A stretch of DNA of 64,000 bases from Psilocybe azurescens. Taxonomy: Eukaryota; Basidiomycota; Agaricomycetes; Agaricales; Agrocybaceae. The stretch covers positions 1-64,000 of the forward strand of contig JAJIRX010000685.1 of the NCBI GenBank assembly GCA_023853785.1, written 5' to 3'. Made by a program: the position numbers and the translations under genes. The notes beneath the pieces were generated by a model that saw only the letters and a program-made list of their open reading frames with translations, made no database searches and was not told the DNA's origin. Of this stretch, positions 24,943-37,353 are shown piece after piece (position 1 is the first letter of the stretch; each line of letters starts with the position of its first letter).

Positions 24943-27900
24943 TCACAATATAGGATTTACTGTAGATTGAAGGAAGTTATTATAATTATCTTGTATATTG
25001 CTGGATCCGTTTTCTCTCAACCAAGATAGTGTATTGGCGGCAACGTCCATAGCAGACGAAGGGATGCCTGCAAGGCGCGCGACTTTTAAACCATGGCTGT
25101 CGCGATTGATCCCTGGGCGTACTCTATACGAGTATGTGAAATGACCATCCTAATGTATGCCAGAATTTCAGCACCTAAATATATCGGTAACGAGGTTAAA
25201 GGACGTACGCCAGCATCTTCCACGTCACTACAATAAAAGCGCACGTTGTGGAATGAACCAGAGCCACAGGTATTGTTGTTATTCCCCACCATTTCGGCCA
25301 ATTCGTGGAAATGTGTCGCAAAGAGACAACGGCTTTTGTTGATTGTTGCTAAATGATGAAGAGCAGCAAAAGCAATTGCCAGGCCGTCTTTCACTGTTGT
25401 ACCTCTACCCACCTCGTCCATTATGACCTGATTTTTATTGAGTGCTCAGCTCTATGACGCAGAACCGTTGCTTACAAGGCTCTTTTCTGTTGCTCGGCGA
25501 AGAATGTCGGCTGTTTCGAGCATCTCAACCATAAACGTACTCCGGTCGCGGAAAAGATCGTCTTTAGCACCAATTCTAGAGAAAAGCTTGTCTACGATGC
25601 TTATATGCGCGTAGTCAGCAGGGACACAAGACCCGACTTGAGCCAGTATAGCTATTACAGCAGTTTGACGAAGAAGCGTCGATTTGCCGGCCATATTGGG
25701 GCCCGTGATAATGTGTAAGTTCGAAGAAGGATCCATGGACACTGAATTCGGAGTGAATTGTCGTCCTGAGGAGAATAATCCCATTTCCACGGAAGGATGT
25801 CGACCATTGATAATGTTATAACAGCCACTGGTTTATGAAAATTAGTGGGTGCTACATGAGAAAAAAAGTGCCCCTTACTCTTCAGACAATTCTGGCCGAA
25901 CAAACTTCATTTCATCTGCAAGTACAGCAAACGAAATAGCTACGTCTAACTCGTCGATAACTTGTGCATTCTGTCGCAGTTCTCGGGCATGTTCGATGAC
26001 CTAATCATGGGTCAAACTGAGTATTTACTGAAGGCGGCAAATGAAATGAACCTCAAGGCTAAGTTGTTCGAAAACCTCTTTCTCTGCTTGAGTTATGGTA
26101 ATTGATGTTTCCGCTATTGAAGCACCAAGTTGAGACCAATCCTAGCAAATCATTGAAAAAGTTATTAGTATCAGGGAGAAGGCATGAAGAGACATGAATT
26201 ACTCTGTATATGTAGCTTTTTGTGGAGAGACTTTCTCCGATGCTGTAGAACTCAGGGTCAAGATCCAGCTTTTTCTTATCGCGTTTTGATCGAGAAAGAT
26301 GTATAAACATTCCTTGGCCAGATGCCGAACGCAGAGTTAAAGAGGGAGCATCTGGGAAATAAAGGTTAAAATGGAGAATAGATAAAGTGAGACTAAAACT
26401 TGTACCATATTTAAGGCGAAGATCCGGATTCCATCTTTTCCTTTTCTATCTCTAGCTTTTGTAAAATATCGTTCAAATTTGCTAATTTTTTCGGAGAACC
26501 TGGAGAAGGGCACGTCAGTCTTGTTTTTGAAATATAACATTACTAACATACTGTGGATTTATAAAACCCTTTCTGGAGTCCTCCTTTTCAGGAACCGGTG
26601 TCATTGTCTGTGGGTCATCCTGTATGTCAAGGTCTTCATTCGCTTCAGAGATGTCATTGGCTTCGGTGCCACTATTGGAATCTAAAACGATTGCAGTCGA
26701 GATTCTCTCCGAAAGTTCATCGAGGTTAGTCAAACGATGAAGCAAGGCATCCATGCTGTTCCATTCACCGAATCGATGATTACCGGGGCTCTCGATTTGC
26801 TCTGTAGCCATTTCTTGAGCGCAGGTATTTTTGAGGGAGGCCCAAAAATTGATAGTAGTACGTATCGCAGCGAGATCGCCAAAGTCTGCTCGACCCAAAA
26901 GGAACCGTTGACATAGACGGCCAACATCGTCGACTTCGTTCAAGATATTGATGATGTCCATACGAAAATGAGGCCGACTGCGGAAGAAGGTGACCAGCGA
27001 TTGACGAGAATTTATTTCTGTGGTAGATGTACTTGGAGAACCTTATTAAAGATAGTGTTAAAGAATGGAGTGGAGAATTGGGATTCGACTTACAAAGCCA
27101 TCTCGCCAGCAGCCGAGCACCACCGCTTGTTGTCGTCCTTTTTATTACACTCAGCAAACTCCCTTTGCTACTACCTTCAAGACCACTTTCGCGAATTTCA
27201 AGTCCTTGAATGGTATGCAAGTCAATTTGCATCCGATCATGGGCACTTTCATGGAGCGGGGCATCGAGTCTAGGCATGTGTTCCAGCAGATTGTCTTGTA
27301 AGTATTTGGTGAGCAAATTGACGGCAGTCGATTCACGGATAGCGGCCAGTGTTGGTTCGGCAGGTGGTGCTGAGAGGTGCTGAGAGCCATTAAGCTGGAG
27401 CAGCTCAATGCCCTTGTCGGCGGTGTGCGGTGATTCAAGTGTTGCAAGATGCGGTGAGGGACTGGCCGGTTCAACGGAATTTGGAGCCAGATCTGTGTGA
27501 TCTGCAGCCAAGTCGGGGGAGTGGTATAGGATATAAGAAAGCTACCTTCTGTGAAGGCCGAAAATATAGGATGATTTGCTTTTTTGCATAAGGAATCTTC
27601 AAGGACTATCTCGCGAGGAGCCAACCGAGCAAGCTCGTCAGGCACGTTCTCGAGTTTGCATTGTTTGGAGAAAAATTCCCCTGTCGAAACATCGATCCAA
27701 GCGAGTCCAACTTCCGGCAAAGTGGCACAGTCGGCCGGCTCTGTTACGGGGCTGATGGCAAGGAGATAGTTATTCTCAAGAGGATTGAGAAACGATTCGT
27801 CGATCAACGTCCCTGGGGTCACGATTCGGGCGATTCGTCTTTCAAATTCCTTGACGTTTAATTTTGGGCTCGTTTGCACTGGGAACTCCTCGCACAAAGC

Positions 27901-28777
27901 AACAAAGCGTTTCTCTTGCTGAACCAATGTTTTGAGATGTTTATCGATATGCAAGATTGGGAAACCGCACATAGCGACACGATCTCCATTCCATTTCTTG
28001 CTTGTGAGCTTGATGTTCAAAAGATGAGATATCTCTACTGCCTGATCAAAATAAGACTTTGCTCCAAATGAGTAAGGAAAGAATTTAGTCAGGGCTGTTA
28101 GGGCTCAAAAGTACCTCGTAGAACTGGCCAACTCTAGTGAGCAATAGACAGTGCGGGAAACGTTTCAGATTGGACAAAATCTGCCTGGAGAGAAAGGTGG
28201 TAGGTTTGGAAGCCTTTGATACTAGGAACTTCAGCACAAGATAGTCACAAAATTCGCCAAGGTGAACTAACCTTTAGGTGCTTTGGGAGGGTTTGCGACT
28301 CGTCGTCATCAATGGTGTCAGAAACTGTTGATATCTATCAGTCCAGTCTGTAGAGTTCAAAGAAAAGGCACAATTACGGGGCTTATTTTTAATTGAGCGA
28401 CGTTTACGAGCAGGTTTAGCAGCAATATCTATTGGGGCTTGCTCTTCTACGATCAACATGCTTGGAGTTAGCACAGACTGGTAAAGCGTCATATCTAGTT
28501 GCGTACCAGGTCGACCGTCTGCAAACCATGATTTTAAAGGAGCGGATGGCACTCCTGAAGGTGGCACATATATTCCAGGCAGATCTGAGTACTTGACTTT
28601 GGTTCTGGTAGATTTTTTGGAGGCAGATGATGAAGTCTGTGGTGGGTTCTGAGAACCTCCGCGCGAAGACTGTTCGGAGGCATAGCTGCGACGTGTTAAA
28701 TATAGTCGATTTGTAAGAAAAACATTAGGCAGGCTTTTGTTGCAGGTTTGATGGCCAGCAAGACGCGTTATAGCCAT
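24943..28777 (-). CDS. MSH1: mitochondrial MutS homologue Msh1
   Basis: DNA mismatch-recognition ATPase that maintains mitochondrial DNA in fungi. N terminus is basic and Ser/Arg-rich ([25 protein letters not shown]), fitting an import signal. Domain I shows [11 protein letters not shown], with the mismatch-contacting F-Y-E. Next come [52 protein letters not shown], then the lever/clamp ([21 protein letters not shown]). The ATPase domain shows [17 protein letters not shown] (Walker A), [26 protein letters not shown] (Walker B/D loop) and [14 protein letters not shown] terminus: [15 protein letters not shown]. About 900 aa, many introns, no frame break needed. Tail-to-tail with aconitase and head-to-head with the septin gene (369 bp). 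Confidence 0.92.
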
Positions 28778-29146
28778 GCTGCCGATGTTCTATGTCCCGG
28801 TAAAAGTTAGTCGTAGTCTGGCAGAACCTAAGAAGAACTGTCTCTTAATTTCGCACATACAAGGTAAGTAGGTGTTTCAACCCTCCGATTCAGTGCATTA
28901 TTTCGAATTCCTGCACGTAACTCAGGTTGCAAGAATAGTTAACTTTTGGCTTCTTCGCAGCGGCAGGTTCTTGGGATTTGCCTGTTGTTGTCGAGTGGTG
29001 TAATTAATGCCGTCACGTTACCGTTATAACATTGCAATTTCAAACAACCCAAAAGTCACGCCACCAAGCGGAGTTTGAAGTGCAAATATACGACAGCGAG
29101 CAAAGGATGTTTGTGAACTACTCAGAGTCCTCCCAATACCCATAAC
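28778..29146. promoter_or_regulatory. divergent promoter region MSH1 / septin
   Basis: 369 bp between divergent start codons, no coding exon seen. Contains mixed AT and CA-rich sequence without a motif I can assign. Confidence 0.4.
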
Positions 29147-30831
29147 ATGTCGTTCGCTGGCAGGCGCAGAGGAAATAAAGCTAAGAAGGGTGTTCAATTC
29201 ACGTTGATGGTAGTCGGTACGTCACAAGGCCTCTTCTTACCCTGCTCTTCGCGTCATTAACAACTATTTTCTTTTAGGTGCTTCGGGAACCGGTCGAACC
29301 ACCTTCGTCAACACCCTTTGCGAGTCTGAGGTCTTGGCTCACAAAGTCTCTGACAATCCTGAGCTTGCACACGTGGAAGAAGGCATTAGAATCAAGCCAG
29401 TCACCGTTGGTCAGTATCCAGGAGTTACAGCACGTCGACTGCTCTTCTGAATAGGACTTCTTCACTTATAGAGCTCGAGGAGGATGGTGTTCGCATTTCT
29501 CTGACCATTGTTGACACGCCCCTGGCTTTGGTGACAACATCGATAACGAGTTTGCGTGCGTGTCAACTCCACCATACTGGAGGGAGCGTGTTTGACGTTT
29601 CGTCTAGTTTTCAGGAAATTGTTGGCTACCTCGAACGACAATATGATGATATTCTCGCCGAGGAGTCGAGGATCAAGCGTAACCCTCGTTTCAGAGACAA
29701 CCGAATCCACGCACTTCTGTACTTTATCCCTCCCACCGGACACGCGTATGTGCATGTGTTTTTTTTTAGTTTGACGATGCACTCAGTGTACTATAGTTTG
29801 AGAGAGATGGACATTGAACTCATGCGTCGTCTTTCTCCTCGTGTCAACGTGATCCCTGTTATTGGGAAAGCCGATTCTTTGACACCTAGCGAACTGAAAG
29901 GATTCAAGAAGAGGGTATGTGGGGTCACTACAAGCCGTTGATACACCCCTGAATTGCTCTATAGATCATGGAGGACATTGAGAACTACGACATCCCCGTT
30001 TACAATTTCCCTTATGATGTTGAGGAGGACGACGAAGAGACCATTCAGGACAACAGCGAACTCAGGGTATGCAGGACTTGTTTCTACTTTCTCAATATTT
30101 ATTGAATGCTTCCCCCTCCCTCCTCCCCCCTTTCAGGCTCTCCTCCCATTCGCAGTCATTGGTTCAGAAGAGGAGATTGAAATTGACGGGCAACCTGTTC
30201 GAGCTCGCATCTACCCCTGGGGCGTTGCTGAGGTCGACAACCCCAAGCACTCTGATTTCAGCAGACTCAGGAGTGCCCTTCTCAAGTGATTTGTTTTTTC
30301 TTTGAATAAACATGGGCACAGCGCTAACATTGGCAACGCCTTAGCTCCCATCTTGCTGATCTAAAATCATTGACTCATGATCTCCTGTACGAAACCTACC
30401 GCACAGAAAAACTGTCCCGAACAGTGCACTCTTCAGATCCACAGTGAGTCAAATTTCAAAACTATGTATGTCAGGGTTGCGCTAAAAATGATGAAATTCA
30501 GTGATTCTTCTATTCTTCCCGAAGAACTTGCATCGCAGAGTGTACGTCTCAAGGAAGAACAGTTGCGCCGAGAGGAAGAGAAGGTGCGCCATCAGAAGCG
30601 GTTATTTAAATCTTTTTCTCATGATGGTTGTCTCCTAGTTGCGCGAGATTGAGGTCAAGGTGCAACGGGAAATTAATGAAAAGCGACAAGAGCTGCTTGC
30701 GAAAGAAGAGTCGCTCAGGTAAGAACAGACTGGACAGAAAAGCATAAGACAGCATACTGACGAAATCATCATGTACCAGGAATTTGGAGAGTCGCCTTGC
30801 TGCCCAGGGGTCCCAAGGGAGAGTTCCGTGA
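29147..30831 (+). CDS. CDC12: septin, Cdc12 type
   Basis: Filament-forming GTPase at the septum and bud/hyphal neck. The start gives MSFAGRRRGNKAKKGVQFTL, then P-loop VVGASGTGRTTFVNTLCES (Lys replaced by Arg, as I recall is usual in the Cdc12/AspC group). Then RISLTIVDTP..FGDNIDNEFA (G3), FIPPTGHALREMDIELM, VNVIPVIGKADSLTPSE (G4 AKAD-type), and the septin-unique element IYPWGVAEVDNPKHSDF with RLRSALL, DLKSLTHDLLYETYR. C terminus is a coiled coil (SVRLKEEQLRREEEKLREIE). About 400 aa, eight or so introns. The frame breaks in the C4 run at 29519-29522, exactly in DTPG, where two extra or one missing base is needed. Group assignment is inference. Confidence 0.86.
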
Positions 30832-31083
30832 TTGATGTGCTGCTTGAAAGACTGCCGTTGGGGCAGAGGATGAATATACCCTTGAACATTTTGACTGTAG
30901 TTTTCTTAAACCTTGGATAATCAGTACCCTCATTTGCGTAGTTTTGTGATGTTGAATGCTATGTCTATATTAATTTTGAGACGTTGGTTGATGCGTGAGC
31001 AAACAATAGTGTTACAATCAGTTACCCTGCAGTTGGAATTGTAGTAACTCGGACGGTCATCGCCCTGGGCATATTAGATTGGG

Positions 31084-33898
31084 ATGGAACTGGAATGGGA
31101 GACAAGACCAGGACAACATGGAGTAGATTCCAGACACTGGCACGAACATAATCCGCCTCCACCAGCTTTCCATTCATCCCCTTCGCTTATCTCACAGCGT
31201 CGCCGCTCCTCCGCTGCTAATACAAGGCCCGCTGGTCCTCCACCGAATCTCCCCATTCCCAGTCTTCCCCCAACAAATAACCATCATACCACAGATCTAT
31301 CAGACACTCCTAGAGCCACTCGGGCAACTTCTTTCGTCAGACCCTCAGCTTCCCCTAATCTCACTGCCGTTGCCGCCTTTTCTCAAGCCCGGCACGCTTC
31401 CCTCTTCACAAAGCAACTCTTCCTCCATGCCCTCATCTATAGACGATCTGTCAGACCCTCCTCCACAGTCTTATCTCCCCCCTTCGTCCCTTCGCTCTTC
31501 TGATCGTAATCACGATGCATTCCCGCAGCCTGACAGGTCTTTGCTCGTTCCTCCGACAGAACATCCCCATCGCTCAGAACAGAGACCATCGTCACGCCGT
31601 GCTCTCACAAGGGCTCTCGAGCTTGCGCGTGAAGCGGTGCAGCTTGATTCAACCAATGACAATCCTGAGGCCGCCGTAGCTGCCTATGCGCGGAGTGTCG
31701 CGTTGCTTAGTGAAGTCATGGAACGAGTCAGGAACGGCGAGGATAGCACAACAGACTCGCATAGGAGGCGCAGACGACGAAGTGTTGCTGCACAAGAAGA
31801 GGAAGTCCGCCGTCTGCAGAACATCGTTAGTGCACATATCTTTATGCTATTAACATTGTGTTGCTTGTCTAACTCGTTTTTTCTCTCAGCACGATACATA
31901 TGCAGATCGCATGAACATTCTAAGTATCATCTATAGCATACCTGCTGTACCATATCCAACTACAATATCGTACTCCACCGCAACTATCTCTTCTGACACG
32001 CCCACGTCCAGTTCGCCGACCACCTCGACTTCACCTTCCTCGGACAGTTCTCCCCAGATACCACAGCAGGTATATACCCCTTATAACCCTGATCCAATAG
32101 CCAATGTCAGTTCAAATCCTCAATATACCGACGCGCGAGACAGCATTTACAGACTTGATGAATCCGTTCTTACGGGGTACGCTATATCTGAACTTTCTAA
32201 CACATCGCATCCGTATGCTGTGCAGTACGACATCTCTCCCCAGGTCCAACCTACTCAACCACCTCCTTCGTCTCGCAATTCCGTTATATCTAGTCGAAAA
32301 TCTCGATCTCCTTATTCCTTGCCGCCAAAGCCTCCACCGCCAAGTGCGTCGCTACCACCGCCCCCGGTACCAACCGATTTCTCCCTTGACTCTCCCCCAC
32401 AAAACACTAAGCGACCAGAATCTCAAGCGCGTCTTACTGGAGGAGAGTCGACTTCTCACAGGCGCACACCTTCGGCTTCTAATCTGGGGGCTTTAGAAGA
32501 AGAAACCGAGGATATCGATCGTCAGATTCTTCGGCCTCGGGAAGATGTTTTGGAAACCCAAAAGAGTGTAGCTGATACAGTGCGTCCCACGAAACGAGAG
32601 TCCCCTCCCTTGCCACCTTTGCCCTCCCCTCCACTTGCCCCAGAAACCAATGGAATACCTCGAAGTATCCCGGTTTCGAAACCACCTCCCTCACCGAGAT
32701 TGCCAGATAATGCATCACTTAGACCCAGAGCGATGTCACAAGTGCCATTGCGTACAGAAGTCAGTGTTCCGAATATCAATTCAACCAATCAAGGCACCTT
32801 ATATCAGCGAAGAAAAACATCTGCACCCCCAGCTCGCGGTCTTCTTCTCCTGCTGAGTCTACAGCGTCGACCGGTTCCGTCCCACAGCCAAGATCCAGTG
32901 GTATGAGGAGTCGCTCATCTTCGCAACCTGGTCGCAGACCCTCCATAGTAGGTGGAAGAACCTCTCCCGACCAACGACCTCCGTTACCAGAAATAACGGG
33001 AAATGGTGCGCCTCGGAAGAAATCTGGAGCTTCAAAACCGCAAGATTCAGCGTCGTTTGTTTACCCAGCTTCTACCTTTGCAAATCTTCCAACAACACCT
33101 ACATCACCTCTACCTCCAGCACCTCCATCTGACCCTCTTCTCAAGCCTTATCATATGATGAATCTTCTAAGAAATACCATGGTTGCCTCGACAGGTGGTT
33201 ACGTTACGCGCCGATTACACGTCCCACATGAGGTTTGGTCTCAGGGCGGCGCTAAGTTAAACAACTTGGACGAGAAGATTCGAGTAGTCACAATCTTATG
33301 CTCAGCTTTAGAAGACCTTGAGAGCAATAGTGCTGAACATTTTGGTGCTGGCAACGTTAGCAGTGGGATGGCTCTTGGCATCGGAAGCATAGGCAGACGG
33401 GAAGCTGACGCCTGGCTGTCAAAGCTTGATGAATTTTCCAACGTCTGCGATCACGTTGTCGCCAATTTTGGCAAGAAATTGGGTGTGGGAGAAGGGTTCG
33501 TCTCGAGAAAGCCAACATGGGGTGGCAAGCTTTTCAGTCGATTGGATAAATTCACCAACAATGGAAAGAAGTGAGCAGCATTGCTTTTTGTGTAATGAAA
33601 GTTCAATATTGATTTAAATCTTATTTTCAGTCTTGACTCACCAGCGGCGTATGTTCAGGGACTAAAGAGGTTGTTTATGCTCTCTCAACTGCTGGATGAA
33701 CACACTCGCGCAATCCTGTCGCAACCTATCGCACCAGCTTACGGGGCCTTCCCGTTGGATCTTCGAGGTTCCGCTGAGCAAAAGCTGAAACGTTTCTCGC
33801 AATTCTTTGCCAGTGTCGTCCTTACTTTTGTCATCCAAGACCTTTCGCTATTACTTGATAAATACGTCAAGAAATGCGAAAAGTGGCTGGCAGAGTAA
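31084..33898 (+). CDS. MIT-domain, Ser/Pro-rich protein
   Basis: Unstudied fungal protein. A Pro-rich N terminus (HNPPPPAFHSSPSL) leads to an MIT-like helical hairpin, RALELAREAVQLDSTNDNPE..AYARSVALLSEVMERV, then RRLQNI, an intron, and HDTYADRMNILSIIYSIP. A long Ser/Pro/Thr region follows, then a conserved folded C-terminal part: MMNLLRNTMVASTGGYVTRR, VWSQGGAKLNNLDEKIRVV, ADAWLSKLDEFSNVCD, and after an intron YVQGLKRLFMLSQLLDEHTR. MIT domains usually bind ESCRT-III tails, so an endosomal role is possible but inferred. The reading frame changes once between 31260 and 31500 (indel or unseen intron) and again near 32839-32842 (one T short in TCTTCTTCT). About 890 aa. Confidence 0.72.
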
Positions 33899-34449
33899 TC
33901 CGAGTGTCCATATGAACCACATTTTGCGATCATTGCACCACACTAGTCAGATAGGACCTTCCCTACGCGAATTACCCAAAATTCCTCCACCTAGGGTCAA
34001 TCTATCTTCTTTATTTCGATCTTCTTCTTACCCAAATCTCATTATTGCCTTATTTGCCTTCTTTTGCTCACTATGTCTGTTTTGTTGCGTTTTTACATAC
34101 TTCGGGAATCTGTGTTCAATAGTTGTAAGATAATAGACAGAGGATCTTGACCCGTAAACGACTTGCTGTGTCTACATGATTAAAAGGTGGATAATGTCAT
34201 AGGATGTGTTTAACATTATGTAAGAGTCTACGAATGCATAAGCGGGATAATTATATGATAAAAAAGTGTTCTGTGGACCATGAAGTGCGTAAATAATAAA
34301 TGGACAGAAGAACGAAAGGGAGCGAGGCCTATTTGGGTTCAGCAGTCATGTTGGATGGGTAAAGAGGTTGTTCGTATGGCCACCGTTGCTGGGATAGTTG
34401 GTTGATAACTTTCAAGCGTTGGACTGGTCATGCAGTTGGTCAGCACTCT
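33899..34449. other. convergent intergenic region, no gene seen
   Basis: 550 bp between the stop codons of the MIT-domain gene (+) and the Ies1 homologue (-). T-rich at the left. Only short open frames, none with recognisable protein similarity. Confidence 0.45.
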
Positions 34450-36283
34450 TCAGAAGCCAGTGATGTCGGTAAGCTTACTGTAATCTTGTCGGGTGTATTC
34501 ATCAGCGCCGACTTCATCATCAGAGTCGACAAGGGGATCTGTTGATGAAACGGTCTGCCATGCCTCTATTGATAAGACCCTTTCAGTAATATGTCTCGGC
34601 GTTTATCGGGGAGAACTTACGTTGTAGCATACTGCGTGGATGGGCCATGTAACGTGAACGATATATGTCTTTGACCGGAGAGGCCGCTTTGGAATGATGT
34701 GAACCGTACGGCGAATAACGACTCGACTTTGTTGAGCCATATGGATGTTCAGATTGCAAGGTGTTCCGTCGATGTATTGGTTGCGACGCGATACGAGAAG
34801 GAAACAAGCTTGAAAAAGATTCACCTTGGACTTGAATTGAATGCTTTGATCGATTAGAAGACATATGCCTTTCTATATGTATGTGTATTAGATTTTTTGC
34901 CAGTCAATGGAAGAAGCTGCAACGTACTGTCTAGCAAAGCATCAATTAATGTATCGTCGTCATCGTCGTCGAGGTCAAAGTGTAGAACCATTCTATCTGA
35001 GTGTCGGACTTTTTGAGCCTCTTTGGTAGATTTTGACGTTGCAGATTTCTTCTCCTGAGTTGTACGCTGCTTCCCTTTAGCTCTAGAAGAGACACTAGGA
35101 GCGTTGCGTTTCCCCTTGTTCTTCGTGCTTTCAACAACCAAGACAGGCGCTTCTTCATCATCGCCCGCAACACTGCCATTGACTGACGCCTTATTTGAAG
35201 CTTTCCCAGCCTCTTTGGTTGCTTGATTTGCTAGGATGTGGTTTCTGTGAGTAATAAGCTTCTCGGCGAGAGCTATGTCTTCCGGAGGTTCTTTATTCTC
35301 TTCTTCTATCTCTTCTGGTGTCAGCGAGGTAATAGAGGGTGGAGAGAATTGCTTTGTGGAATCAGAAAATGGATTTGGGCCTGGCTCTTCGTCATAGTCA
35401 TCTTCCGAAGAAGGGGATTCCAGATAGTTGTAGCAAAGCCAGAGAAAAGCCTTTGCACGGGAAGACGACGAGATATCAGAGCGCAGGAATAAATCAATGA
35501 AGTCTAATCGTCCATTAAAATGAGCTTGGCCGATTGGCTAGACAAAAACGATGATTTAGTATACACAAGTATAGGAGGAATAAAGTATCAAGGACATACT
35601 CCAGTATGGTGGGCCAGGACAAATATGAGATTTGTGATACTTGTCGATGGAGGTGAACCTGTTTTCTGCACAAAATGTCATTAGGTGCGGCCAATTCATA
35701 TGAATGTATGGATACGAACACAACAAGACAGTATGTCGGCCGGCGTTGCTGGTGGGCTTGTGGCCTCTTCAGCGAGTAGACTCGTCTTGAGTATATGTTT
35801 GATTCGAGGAGCATCTTGCATATTACCATTGGTCCGCTGGAGAGATGGGATTGGATGATAGGTGCGCATGGCGGTCTTCATTTCAGGAAAGACTACGGAA
35901 ACTGTTAAACATGAGCGCAAGTGATGATACTGACCACCTACAGCTCATAGTGGTGTTGACGCGTCCAACATTCACTAGCAACGCAAGCATAGCGAAATCC
36001 AGAGTGAATATAGGTGATTCATTCATTTTGTCTTTGAGGTTTTTCGTTGCTTTCGGAGAGTTGAGAATGGCCTTAATGTACAAGTCTCGAAAACACAACT
36101 TTTTCCTTCTGTACCAGCCGCGTAGGGGTCGGAGAAGACCTCTTGCGTATTATCAAAAACACCTTGAAGAAAGTCATATTGAATATCCAGACGAGTTAGA
36201 GGTTCTCCATCCGCGCGTTTGATGGGCACCACTCTCCGTTGAGTCGCGGCCGGCACTGGGCTTGCTCTCCGCGAAGCAGCCAT
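34450..36283 (-). CDS. IES1: INO80 complex subunit Ies1 homologue, copy A
   Basis: Predicted subunit of the INO80 chromatin-remodelling complex (Ino eighty subunit 1). The start gives MAASRRASPVPAATQRRVV, then PIKRADGEPLTRLDIQYDFL, NLKDKMNESPIFTLDFAMLA, LLVNVGRVNTTMS, and after a phase-1 intron FFPEMKTAMRTYHPIPSLQ and QDAPRIKHILKTSL. Further exons give ITNLIFVLAHH, FIDLFLRSDISSSSRAKAFLW, LCYNYLESPSSEDDY, a Lys/Ser-rich segment (KNKGKRNAPSVSSRAKGKQ), an acidic stretch (HFDLDDDDDD), and an end AWQTVSSTDPLVDSDDEVG. The family block order fits filamentous-fungal Ies1. A second, inverted copy lies at 44575-46227. Copy A has the longer, more charged tail and may be the ancestral gene; that is inference. 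Confidence 0.82.
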
Positions 36284-36530
36284 GAAAGAATGAAACTTGG
36301 GTAGTTCACAGCAGGAATTAAAGAAAGTGCCGTTGACAAGGGAGTGAAATAAGAAATGTATACCCCTTGTTAGAGAAGCAATACTGAGTGACAATGTACA
36401 AGTTAGTTGCCAGTTGTCACTGCCCAGGAGGGTTTCCATTCCGGGGTTGTTCTCAGTTTGAATCACATGATGGCGAATCAATTTAATTAAGGAACAGATT
36501 TTTTACAACCTTCCTATTTTGTTAAATATT

Positions 36531-36780
36531 ATGGGGTTTCTTATGCACCATGGAGTGCTACCTGTCTAAAGTGATATTTTTATTAGACTATGTAGCATGT
36601 ACTGAGTTGCATGTCAGCCCATGTCAGCTACAGTCCATTTGAGTCACTTTCTCAAAACTTTTTCTCAATACGAACAACGTCACACAGAAGTGACTGTGTG
36701 ACAGGAAAACTTTGAATGTAATGGAGTTTCTTATGCACCATACCACTTTAAAACAGTAATTTTACGAAACTATGTAGCAT
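36531..36780. repeat. pair of ~70-bp direct repeats
   Basis: Two diverged direct copies about 185-190 bp apart: ATGGgGTTTCTTATGCACCAT at 36531 and ATGGaGTTTCTTATGCACCAT at 36721, each followed 48-56 bp later by ACTATGTAGCAT (36587 and 36769). They lie in the 1.07-kb gene-poor gap upstream of the Ies1 copy A start. They look like remains of a non-coding mobile element or a degraded tandem duplication. Confidence 0.7.
36679..36702. repeat. perfect hairpin between the direct repeats
   Basis: Inverted repeat GTCACACAG - AAGTGA - CTGTGTGAC: 9-bp perfect arms with a 6-nt loop, lying between the two direct repeats. Function unknown. Confidence 0.75.
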
Positions 36781-36783
36781 AAA

Positions 36784-37353
36784 AAGATTTTTTTGAGATG
36801 CATGGCAACCTCTACAGACTGCACCCGGCACCGCGTGCAATTTTTGCTCACTTGTGCGGACAAAAATCACATATCAGATAACGTAATATGATAATTTACG
36901 GTGATTTATCTACCTTTGTGTGTAAAAAAATCCGGGGTTTACCCAACTCATGACGCGCGTCCCGTCAACACCGTGGTGACCCGTCGCCGTGGAAAACAAA
37001 TCAAAGTATGTGGGACATCGTCTGTAGACCACTCATGCTCAATGCAGGCTTTTCGTCAAACGGTTGCAATGCTCGCATACCCAAACAAGTTAGTATACAG
37101 ACATGTAAGTGTACCTCCAATTAACTCTTGTCCTTGACCAGTCCAACCAAAGCTAGTAATATTTCTTTAAACCAAATTTGTGTACAGGTTGATACCGAAA
37201 ATGAATATAGGATATGAATACAAAGAAAGTGTTCGAGTAGAGGGATATCATGTAGAAGGCGAATGGTATATAGACGAAATCCAAAATAATGTATGCCAAA
37301 AAGAAAGTAGCAAAAATGCAAAAAGGATAGGATAGATGTGTTCCGAGCCAACT
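36784..37353. other. rest of gap between Ies1 copy A and hydrolase
   Basis: Contains a 79-codon open frame at 36901-37137 (with THDARPVNTVVTRRRGKQ) that I do not recognise and that has no clear exon partners, followed by AT-rich sequence that is probably the 3' UTR of the hydrolase gene. No feature supported. Confidence 0.35.

Noticed and set aside
36901..37137. 79-codon open frame with THDARPVNTVVTRRRGKQ
   Set aside because: No splice partners, no recognisable domain, lies in a repeat-containing gap; length is within chance expectation.
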